From Phytoseiulus persimilis (taxonomy: Eukaryota > Arthropoda > Arachnida > Mesostigmata > Phytoseiidae), in assembly GCA_037576195.1 (NCBI GenBank), contig CM075102.1, forward strand, positions 36,080,745-36,144,744: 64,000 nucleotides of DNA, written 5' to 3'. The position numbers and the translations under genes are program-made. Below, piece by piece: positions 39,347-49,211 of this stretch. The notes under the pieces were generated by a model. It was not told where the DNA came from and searched no databases. It saw only the letters and a program-made list of their open reading frames with translations. Each line of letters opens with the position of its first letter. The stretch's first letter is position 1.

Positions 39347-39377
39347 CAGTGGCGGTCAATAGAATAGGGACACCCTC
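39347..39377 (+). mobile_element. possible Tc1/mariner-type terminal repeat fragment
   Basis: A TA dinucleotide (39345-39346) is followed by CAGTGGCGGTCAATAGAATA and then GGGACACCC. The form TA-CAGTG...GGGACACC is typical of the outer ends of Tc1-like elements. No inverted partner or transposase was found nearby, so this is at most a solo end. Confidence 0.3.
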
Positions 39378-40380
39378 AGAGATCGGAGCTTTCTTCCGAA
39401 ATTCATTGAACCACTGAATATGTTCCGAATGTCGATAATGAAAACAGCATCCAGCAGAAGAAGAAGAGAGCTTCCCGAAGCGGATGAAACTTTCCTTATA
39501 CATAGCGGAGGAGATCGACTTCGAAGTTCGGCAATTTTCTACAGGTCGATTTCAGAGTGACAGTGGCTGCGCGCACCCGTGAGTTGATATCCGAGCGCAA
39601 GAAGACAGCTTCCGATTGTTCTTTTAGCTTTCGAAATCAGACTCCTGAGCTACGAATGTTTTCACCTGGGTCAGTCATTGGTGAAAGAAAGTGGAGCCTT
39701 ATAGCTCTTGACTTGATCGTCCGATTTCAAAGAATAATATCATAATCGAGAGCTCCGTACTTGTGCCACAATATGATCGACGTGGGTGCGCGCAGCCACT
39801 GCCGTTCCGACTTACCGGACATCGAGCACGAGCGGACAAAAAAAAACCAGAAAATTGTCGAACTTGTCGATTCCATGCTCGATTCAATGCTGTTGGCATC
39901 GAGAAGCTCCGTTCTGCCTCTAGACGATGCCTATTTATCGCAGAGAGCCTATTCATCACTTTCAGAGAGCGCCCTGATGCCGACCCCCCTTCTTAGTGCG
40001 CTGTGCCCTATTGGTTACAAGCTTGCTATAAGAGATCCATGGTGCATATATGATCGCTCGAAATTTTCTGAATCGTCGTCAATAGGGAGGGGGGCGAAGG
40101 TGTCTGAAATGGAGTGAAACTTCGCGACCAGGAGACTTGATCACAGAGTCCGGGCTCTCAGCTCTGACATCTCACGCGAGAATGAATGACATCCTTCCGA
40201 AGCAGAGGCGGAATCCCCGGAGAGTGAAGACTTTACCGCTCGAAAGCTGTCTGACCTTTGAAGAGTGTGTGAAGGAACCCGAGAAAGTCTGTGCCCGAAT
40301 CGCTCAAACGGACGGCCCCGCGAGAAAGTTCAAAACGATCATCAGGTGTGTGCTCTGTATCCACTTTTGTAGATTCCCCC

Positions 40381-40462
40381 GGTGATCACTGAATTTTGTG
40401 CAGTCAAAGAGGTGTTCATCCGGTGATCACTGAATTTTGTGCAGTCAAAGAGGTGTTCATCC
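40381..40462. repeat. 41-bp tandem duplication, two exact copies
   Basis: A 41-bp unit beginning GGTGATCACTGAATTTTGTG occurs at 40381-40421 and again at 40422-40462 without mismatch. Each unit contains TGATCA. It lies about 0.9 kb upstream of the FLASH-like coding start. Perfect identity implies a recent duplication. Confidence 0.9.
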
Positions 40463-41360
40463 GCGATTCCGATGAAATTCTATCCCGAATTCCCAGAATC
40501 ATGCAATCCCGAAATCCCTGTCCAATGAGCTGCAGAATTCTGGGTTCTGGGCGTTCGAGATGTAGTTTCATTTGGCATCGCGTACAGTAACCATCAAAGA
40601 TTGTGCGTTCCGGAATGACTCGGGTCCCGTCTGTGCAGTGTATAGGTCAAGTGATCGTATTCTGGTCGTATTTTGATTGTTTCCAACTCACGAAGTCGAG
40701 AGAGAGGGGATACCGGGCAGCGCGCGGTTTTTCGAAAATCAGAGTGCGGGAATGATAATGAATGATAGCGAAGGATATCGCCCTCAAGCGGTATTATGTT
40801 TGCGGGATATCACATGAAGATAGCGATATATGTCCATGGACTTTTTTCGGATGTGTGGTGTCTAGGGAGAGTGTGCACCGGTGCTTATCCTCCCGACGGC
40901 GGTCTCTTTAACGTGCGCGCCAAACAACAGTCGGTGAGGGGCCCACGGTGAAATTTTCGTTGCGGTGCAGAGGAAATGTGAAAGGAGATGTTTTTCCGAG
41001 GCGTTCCGCGGTGAGGATGCTCGTTCAGTGCAGTTTCCTCGGATAAAGCATGCGTGCACCTTAATGTTGAATCCCTGCAAGGAGTTTGAGGTGAGAAAAG
41101 GTTCTCCAAACTAGCTGCGTAACTGATGTGGATCCAGCACGTAATACTTCAATTTGAGGGGACCGATGAGGGTCGGAGGTGTCTTCGAATTCCATCACCT
41201 CACTCAACTTTTGCTAAACGTTGTAGTGAGTGTAAATGTCATGATGTGGAGATTCAAGGGCGTCACCGAGAAAGAAGGATTATTCACGACGTCTTGTGCT
41301 GAGGTTTTGGTTCTTTTCATGTTCCTAGGTCGCAACAGTTGCCTGCGCTGCGAGTCGATA

Positions 41361-44300
41361 ATGGATTGCGATCTATATGCCGACCTCGAGTTGTCGAACT
41401 CCGAGGCGGAGGACGACAAAGATGGGATCTCACGTCCAGATGAGAATCAAGCTGAGATGGATCTCATGGATCAGGGATTAACAAATAAGTTCAAGTCAGC
41501 GTCCACCTCGAGATCCGCGCCCCTTCCCCGCGTCGACATAGAGGTCGAAAAGGTAAACACGTCCAACTATGATCATGGTCTGAGAATTCAAATGGTCCAA
41601 GCTCCCCGGGTCTCCGCTGTGACACTACGAGAAATTATCTTCCTCCCCGCAGCTCAAGCATGAAGTGGCTTCTTTGAAAGAACAGAACAAGATTCTGGAA
41701 AGGAACCTCGTTCTCTTGTACAAAACCGCTCATCATGTTTTGAATTTGAAAGACAAGGAGTTGAGTAACCTCAAAACAAAGTGAGTGCATTTCCCGAACA
41801 GTCCTCAGTCACATTGGTTCTGAGTTCTCCAGTCGTATACCAACCGGAATTCGCTGGAAATACGTTCGCTTATGACTTCCATTCTCTCCTCTTCGATTCC
41901 AGATACGATGCAATGTGTTTCCGACGTCGTGACCAAACAAATCCATCGGCCTTGCCGTCCATTGCCCCTGTTGCAGATCGCACGCAGAGAACGAGTGCGC
42001 GAGCTCCTGATCGTCAAGCACCGGGTCCGTCAACCTCTCGTCGGATGATGGATCAACCAAAGAGACCGGTCATGTCTAAAGAGTTCTCCATGTTGAGAAA
42101 CTACGCTCAGGGGTGTCGACGCCCCGAATCAGACTCGCCTGTGACCGGAGTACTAACGGCTGAAAAATCACTCGAGGCAGGCTCAAATCAATCGGATCGC
42201 GATCCGATAGATCCGAGTGCTCGTGGAAGAGAGCTGAAACAGCTTCGAGCGGACCGGAGCACCGCGGTTCGGCGCTCGAATTCACCTAATGAACGATCAA
42301 GGGACTCTCTGAGACGGCAAAATCATTCCGAAAGGGTAGAAGGTCGGAGTGGAGGTTCGAGAACAGCTTGTAGGAGTTCCCGGAATCGATCACCTGTTCG
42401 TACCAGGGAGGAACACCAGAACGATCGAAAAAGGCCTCGGGGATCATCGCATGATGGTCGTGGGGCTAAGAGGGTTCGAAGCGGACGAGTGGACGGGGAC
42501 AAAAGTTCAGGAACCGAACAGGAGAACTTCGGTTTGACTGAAAGAGACCGTTCTCAACGTTCTCGCAGGAACAAAGAGGAAAATCCGAAAGGAGATTGTC
42601 AACCGAGGAGGATCGGAGGGGTACGAGATCACAGCTCTGGCGACGAACGAAAGCGAAAGCTCACGAGATCTCCGAGTGACGGCGGATCGGACGCACTAAG
42701 GAAGGATAGGCGTAGCTCGGCCGAGCGGAGAGGTAGTGATGCCTCAACGAGGGGTCGCTCGGATCATGAAAGGAAGAGAAACGAGCGCTCTCCAGGAGGG
42801 CACCGCAGGGAGGAGCGTCCTCGAACTAGTGGGAGCACGCGGAGGGGAAACACCCCACGTGAGGATACCCACAAGCAGCGAGAAGGGACAAGCCGTGGAA
42901 AAAAATCTACGGAAACCAAGAGAAGAGTTAATTCGAATCATTCAAACGAATGTTCGGTTCGAGAGTCAGGCAGGAGCGCTGACACCACGAGCAGCAGGAG
43001 CGCTGTTGCCGAGAGAAAAGAAAAAATTCACACCGAGCTGGGAGGAGACGACGGAGCCATGAAGGCTTCGAGGCGCAGGAGAATCGACAGTGGAGAGCGC
43101 GTTCTCGAAAAGGAGTCAACTGACCCAAGTGAGGGGTCAAGCAGAGACAGAAAATATAGCGGACGGAGAATGGATGTTGTGAATCATGTGGAAACCGAAA
43201 ACGCGACGAGAAGAAGGGTACCTAACGACCAACGGCTTGACGGTATCGACTCCGAGAACGGGGATGATATCGTCGGAGCGAACCACAGGTCCAAAAGCCA
43301 CAAGGGGCAGGGAGATTCGGAGATGAAAGATTGTGTCGTCGTTGCGAGGGGGATGGCTGTTGGGAGGACTCCGTCGTCAAGGGACAAGACTGGAGGTCCT
43401 CCTGGAATCAGAGCTGAGGAAATTGTGCGCGAAGATAGGAAGCTTAACGAAGACGCTCCAGTGAGCCAACGTAGTCAGCCCGGTAATTCATCAAAACCCA
43501 CATTTGGAAGTGAGAAGGAAGTTACGGAGCTTCGATCAGAATCTCCGGCAGGAGTCGAAGTCAATCATTGTGATACCTCGCGGGCTAGCGGAGAAGGGAG
43601 TGTTGTAGAGGATGAAAACTTGCTCTTGACTTCGACGCCGTTGTTACCTCTGCGGAGGTCACCACGAAAAGGCATGAAAACTGAGCTTGACGCGAAAGCA
43701 AGGGAGAGTAGTGGGCATCATATTCAGAGAGTGTTCGCGGAAGATGTTCCTCCTGAACTAGAAGAAGGTGAGATCGAACAATCGTCAATGGAGTCAAGAG
43801 AAGAAGCTCGAACGCGTCAGTTCCGTGCGAAAGAAGTCGTTGAGCTTCGGAGGAGTCCGAGGAAGAGCGTTCGAGATCGCCAATTGCTTGGCCCTCCTGT
43901 CAATCCTCAATTTCACGGAGTTATCGAAAGTCCTCACATGATCCGTCCTAGCCCCACGAAACTCCAAAGGAGAAGCCCACGAGAGATCCCCTCCGAGACA
44001 GTGTCAGTGGGCAAGGATCCTCGCGTTGATAGGGAAATTCCGCGACCTCAGCTTTTCAAAACGATATGTTGGCGGTCGTCTCCTTCTAAGATCGATTCTC
44101 ATCGCCCGCCTACGTTCCCCCTTGAGTTTGCGATGAGTTCGTCTCCGCGGCGATCGCCTAGAAAACTGCAAGCGAAGAGACTCACCGAAGGCGATACAAC
44201 GCTTTTGCAGAGCTTGCTAGATCATCCGCAAGGGGAAAATCTGGGGAGCGCAAAGGATGAGCTAGTCGCAACACCGCCCAAAGCTCTCGGAGACTCATCT

Positions 44301-44438
44301 ATATCGGCTCACAACAATCCGTTAGCCAGTTTGGTGTCCACTTCATGGATGGATGATGTGGTTTTCGACCCCTCGAAACCTCCCGAAACCCCAGGAAAAG
44401 ACCTAAATTTGAGCGAGCTATCACTTCCAAAGTCTTGA
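41361..44438 (+). CDS. CASP8AP2: FLASH/CASP8AP2-like histone pre-mRNA processing factor
   Basis: Coding exons 41361-41552, 41653-41780 and 41903-44438 (phases 0 and 2) give 951 residues; a 5' UTR acceptor lies at 41327-41328. The N-terminus MDCDLYADLELSNSEAEDDK matches the acidic LDIY-containing start of FLASH (human ...DIYAGLD...). Exon 2 encodes a coiled coil (about 65-107) with LVLLYKTAHHVLNLKDKELS, matching the FLASH helix around ALIKTARVEINRKDEEISNL. The large remainder is low-complexity, rich in Arg, Ser, Glu and Asp, and contains ELEEGEI (about 725), also seen in vertebrate FLASH. FLASH acts in histone locus bodies: the N-terminal coil binds Lsm11 and the LDIY motif recruits the histone cleavage complex. 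Four RRSPRK/E motifs lie at about 691, 758, 797 and 856. The C-terminal SANT-like domain of vertebrate FLASH is not visible. The assignment rests on the N-terminal 110 residues. Confidence 0.75.
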
Positions 44439-44813
44439 ATTCGTTGAACCCCCCATCTTGGGGGCGGCGAGACGACGATAGACGTCAATAATGATGTAAA
44501 TTCGTGAACACTCAGCCACGGCTGAGGCTACTCCATCCATGAACTTCGGGTGTGAGGAGAATCATCTTTGTAATTTAAAGCCGAAACTTGGAATTCTCAT
44601 TTTCTCGGTGCCTACGGCGGACATTGATTTTATTGCTTGGTTCCTGTTGTAATTACCGTCAAATGTATGTACATAAAATTTTACATGCCTGGCACAATCG
44701 GTCGCTAGTACGCGACCACGATAGCACGGATTCAGTGTATAAATAGAGAAAAAGTCTCTCTGGAATCGACGGCGGGTTTTCTTTTCCAAGTTGGGAATAG
44801 CGGTTTTTCGGAG
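44439..44813. other. 375 bp convergent 3' UTR region
   Basis: This is the gap between the FLASH-like stop and the POMT1 stop on opposite strands. It contains an AATAAA for POMT1 on the minus strand at 44629-44634. I see no canonical AATAAA for the FLASH-like gene on the plus strand. Confidence 0.6.
44629..44634 (-). terminator. AATAAA polyadenylation signal for POMT1
   Basis: TTTATT on the plus strand, about 180 nt downstream of the POMT1 stop in its own orientation. It lies within the probable 3' UTR of the convergent FLASH-like gene. Confidence 0.5.
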
Positions 44814-47800
44814 TTATTTCTTATGCATTATGAACTGCCATGAATCCAGCCATCGGAGTTTCTCGAGTTCTTGTGCAGAGAGAACATGTCCTCCGTACGC
44901 GAATGTCGTGAAGTGGAACGCCGCCCAAATAACAACGATGAGCCAGGAAAAAACGCCCACGTAGAATGAACGCCGGATCCAAGCGTATCCAGGGGGCACA
45001 ACAGAGCTAAAAGACAAAAGAGGGTCGCGTCAATCTCCGGGATCTCACTCAGGAAATCCATACATTGTTCCAAACGCAGATTCTCCTGTGCTTCGCGGCA
45101 CTCCTTCCTCTGGGCAAGGCTGCCTACCTGAGTATCTGATCGACGAACTGGATGAACGCCGCGATGATGAGGGGCTTGAAGACAGCGGCGGGTAAGTAGT
45201 GGTGCAGGAAGAGAGATCGGTCACAGAAGAAATATGGCAAGTAATGAATCAGGAACCCCCCGATCAGCACTTCGGTGACGAACAACAGCGAACGGAACAT
45301 TTCTGTGGGCGTTGAGATGTTGGCTGTGATTCCCGAATCCAACATATGAACATCACTCGGCTTTCTTGAACAATGGCTTAGATTGGGCTGTGATCGACTT
45401 CCGCATTTCTTGGAGACCTACCTTCGGGAATGTCATAGCACAATCTCCGTCTCCTCAGGAGGAAAATCGCTAAGACTGTCAAAAAGGACGGTACCGCGAA
45501 CGTGCCAGTCCACCATAAAATCGGGTTTCCCAGGAGGAAGATTTGGGCGTTCGAATCCGGACTGACCCAATACGCGACCCCGCGGAGCAGGAAGGGCCAC
45601 TCGGCGGGAGACGACGCGAACATGTGATCTTCAACGTTCTCCTGCGATTCCAAGGTCTTTTCTCAGAGGAGGAGGGGGAGAAAGCTCGGAACCCACTCCT
45701 GAATGTTTGCGTGACGCAACCCGATCCAACTCACGTTATCAGCAATCAGCATTTTGTACTGGAGCTCGGCGAATTTCTGCCAGAATGTGAGCCTAGTTGG
45801 CTCCAGAGGAACGAATTCCGCGGTGACCATGTCTAACTCTCTCTCCTTCTCATCTTTCTTCTTCGTATACCTGCGGGAAGGAGGGGAATTCTGTGTTCCT
45901 CCGTTGCTCGAGACCTCTGTATGCTAGAACGCAGGGCAGTCCAGTCTGAATTCCGAACGACGTCTGGTACTGCCGTTCTCCTTACCTGTGCTCTTCGACG
46001 TTCCAGATCGTATCGTCTTGATCGATGACTCGATCAGTCACTATTTCGTGCTGGTTGAACCCCCAGTCCGGAAGCTGTTTTCCTGAGAACTTGAGGGCCT
46101 GACCGGAGTCAACATGGATGAAGCGCACTTGGGAATGAATAGTTGCCCAATAATCACCGATGGCGTCTCGATTGAGTATTTCCTGAAAGGCACGAAACAA
46201 CCTCCGACAAGTCAGCCTCTCGTCAAGGATTCGTTGCGAGAACGGGCAAGATATCCAATTCGGAGCTTTCGACCCACCACTCTCCATTGCGTGTGAGGTG
46301 GGAACCGCGTGATGTTGTATTCAATGAAGCAGGAGACCTCCTGGAGTGCAGGACTCAGCGGGGATGCGACGTCATGTGAATTCAGCAGCCTGAAGTTGAG
46401 GATGCCTTTGATCAACCTCTGCCGAACACTCTTCACGGATTCAAGAAGCTCACTTGAGAACGGATTTCATTGGGTGTTCCATTCAGCTCGCCCTTTCTGA
46501 CCTCATCGTGATGCCATGGACGAACTCAACGATGTCCCCGTGCTTGATTCTGTCGATCGGATCATCGACTACCAATTCATTTATTTCTGGTCTCTTGACA
46601 ATCCACCAGTTATTGACATCTTTGTAGGAGTAGCAGGTCACCTGTTGCTGGTGAGAGGATCCACGGCCATCTGGGTACCTGCAGTCAGAGCCTCCGTCAG
46701 CGATACTCATCCTGGTTTCGATCCTTCGGAATTAATTACCTGGATTCGGTATCATTGAGCTCGAAGATCTCACCGTATAGGATAGACTTCATTGTGGGAA
46801 TGCAACCAACAAGTTCTGCCGAGGGAATGCCGCAGTGTTATCTGGGAGCCATGGGCGATATAGCTCGGTTGACCTTGGAAGGGGATTGATGCAGTTAGGA
46901 GAAGGCAAGTTCTACGTGTCGAGATGGACGTCCATAGCACCTCCAGGACGAATGCTGGAGAGGTTTCCCCCTGCCTCCACGAGAGGAAGGAGAAAACAAG
47001 AAGCTATCCAGCGACTATGTTGTTCACCTTTTGTGATACTGGCGAGTCCACCTTCGAGGCTGGCTTGGAATCCACTGGTCATTATGGTATCATGAGGTCC
47101 GGCCTTTGTCAGAATACTGAGATGGATATAAAACACTCCGATGTAGATCGAGACCGGGACCACAGTGAAAATCACAGCCCGAACCAGGGTGTGAACTGCC
47201 AGGAGCTGATCCGTTACGGACCGATCGGACAGCATGTTCCAGAGGTCGCGCAACAGAATGTAGATCCCAAGGAGAAGTGAAAGCCCCCCGATGTTTTTCA
47301 CGCTGGGGACGAAAAAACTAACTTAATTTCAATGTCGCAGGCTCACTCAAATCTACAGCTCTACTCCACTTCGATCAAACTCGAACTCACCAAAGAGCAC
47401 AGCCGTAGGAAGCCGCCGCTCCCATCAGGAAAACCCACCACGCTGGCCCAAAAATTTGATTCTGTGCGACTTGCCGGAACTTCAACGTGCAGAAAAGCCC
47501 GAGCATGGCGAAAAATATCAAGATTGCCTCCATCAACACGAATCGACTTTGAGTCAGCAAGGCGGTGTCAGTTAGAAGGAGAACACCTGCTAGTGTAGCT
47601 GTGGGTTGCGAAAAACCCAGCAGCAAACAGATTCTGTAGCAGAGGGGTATGAGAAACGATCCGAACAGAGCTGGAACCAGACGGAGTGCAAAAATGGGAA
47701 CCTCGGCTGGGTATTCTCCGCCTATCCGCTCAAGTTGGGAGTTACGGAAACCACTGAGATACGCCACCATGGAAATGATCTGTTTGCCCAGTGGTGGTTG

Positions 47801-48332
47801 CGAGTCGAAGAAGAACGTGTTGGATGCGTATAGTGACGCATACTTGACGAAATGCAGCTCGTCGAACCTGGAAATATCGAAGGCTGTTTTTCTCCCGATT
47901 GCACATGAGACGCCACGGGACGGCACTTGCCATTTCTAGAGAGATACGTACACAACCGATCGAGGGAACTCCAGCCGGTAGAGCCGCATTGCCAATGCCA
48001 GAACGAAAAGTCCGATGGAGGGGCCATCGAGCGTGATTTGGATCACAAAGAGGCTCTTCTTCGACGTGAAGAAAATACCCTCATTTTTTCGTTTCTCGGG
48101 GGATGGGGTCTCCTCACTGGTGCTTGAAACCTGTGGAATGGAGACAATGACTTGTGAAGCTTTTGATCGAGGGAAGATTAGAACTCCATGTGGCAGCCTT
48201 CGAGAAGGTGCGTCTCCATTTATGTATTCGATGACCAACCTCTGGAAGAGTTCCTTCTGTGGAAGAATCCACGGGTGGGGTAGACGTTGTCACAGCCTTC
48301 CGTTTCCGCACTTCCCCACTACCTGCGGCCAT
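44814..48332 (-). CDS. POMT1: Protein O-mannosyltransferase 1 (rotated abdomen homologue)
   Basis: Twelve exons: 48240-48332, 47952-48130, 47391-47867, 47028-47302, 46774-46873, 46502-46678, 46278-46389, 45986-46182, 45735-45870, 45422-45641, 45128-45323 and 44814-45006. They sum to 785 codons with every phase closing (human POMT1 is about 725-747 residues). It is a GT39 enzyme of the ER membrane that transfers mannose from dolichyl-phosphate-mannose to Ser/Thr, classically of dystroglycan, as a heteromer with POMT2. The catalytic Asp-Glu pair is in VVFDELHF (residues 93-94). POMT1-type signatures are [20 protein letters not shown] and [22 protein letters not shown] repeats follow ([48 protein letters not shown]), then [21 protein letters not shown]-terminal helices with [20 protein letters not shown], and [15 protein letters not shown] at the end. 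The donor after exon 1 (GTTGGT) is weak but fits phase. Confidence 0.96.
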
Positions 48333-49211
48333 AGTTCTAAGTCTTCACCGACGAGTTTCAGCTGGACATTTTCAGTGTGGGCTCTCAACCCGAATCAGTT
48401 CAACATGCGGGAACAAACGTCGTGGTCGTTTCGAGTCATTCAGTATTCTCGCTGCCGTGCTGACGATCCTTCAAAATCTGACTCCATCCGCTGTCTTCGT
48501 GGCAATAGCAACAACCGGTGCTGGTGATTTGGGAGAGGGTAAAATTCAATTCGACCTGCATTCCGAGTAACTTGTGCAGATCGTGCATCATCACACGAGG
48601 ACCCACGTCTCGTGGATCCCAAGCCGAGTTCAGACCGGACAGTACCACTCAACAGCTGTTCCACGCTGTCATGTTTGAGCCTCCTGAGCACATGTTCATG
48701 CCTTCTCGGTTCGGCCCCTTTCCCATTTTGAGGGGATACTCCAGCTGGAGAAGATGCTCTTTTGGCCCACACACGCACACATATGACGCTTAGTGTCCTG
48801 CATGGGCTTCACAGACCCTCCTAAAATCATCTGTTTGGAGTAACATCTTGGATGTGGTCTCTCGAGAGCAAATGACAGTTTTGAACTGACCGGTTGAACA
48901 CTGTTTCCGTGGATTCTTGGAGAAATCCCTGTAGTGGGTTCCTAGAGTAGTAGATCCCTGTATCTCCAACCGCAGCGACCACACTTGAATTCGATTCCTC
49001 CGAGTCTCTATACTCATTTCCTTCTTGGACTAAGGTCGCGAAGGGAGCTCTGAGGGACTCGCGATGCGGACGCCTCGCAAGATTCTGTGTTGAATCAGTG
49101 ATCCAATCCAACTGACAGCGTTGTTATCGTCACAATTTAGGCTCGAAATCACTCGTCCGAAATTCGTGGATCGAGGCTCCTCATCATATTGCCCCAAAAA
49201 ATCAGCGGAAC
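48333..49211. promoter_or_regulatory. divergent promoter region between POMT1 and CRBN
   Basis: About 880 bp separate the POMT1 start (minus) from the CRBN start (plus), so this segment should contain both promoters and 5' UTRs. I found no TATA box or other specific motif I would defend. Open frames here are short and overlap on both strands. Confidence 0.5.

Larger units (their letters stand above)
37748..41328. other. 3.6 kb between aGPCR and FLASH-like gene
   Basis: Divergent intergenic region that should hold the first exon and promoter of the aGPCR (minus) and the promoter and 5' UTR exon of the FLASH-like gene (plus). An ATG-initiated open frame at 38538-38777 (plus) has coding-like composition but no recognisable similarity or splice context. 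A 41-bp tandem duplication and a Tc1/mariner-type end are listed separately. Confidence 0.5.

Noticed and set aside
41781..41902. Open frame upstream of the third FLASH-like exon
   Set aside because: A strong GTGAGT donor at 41781 and a TTCCAG acceptor at 41902 show it is an intron that happens to be open.
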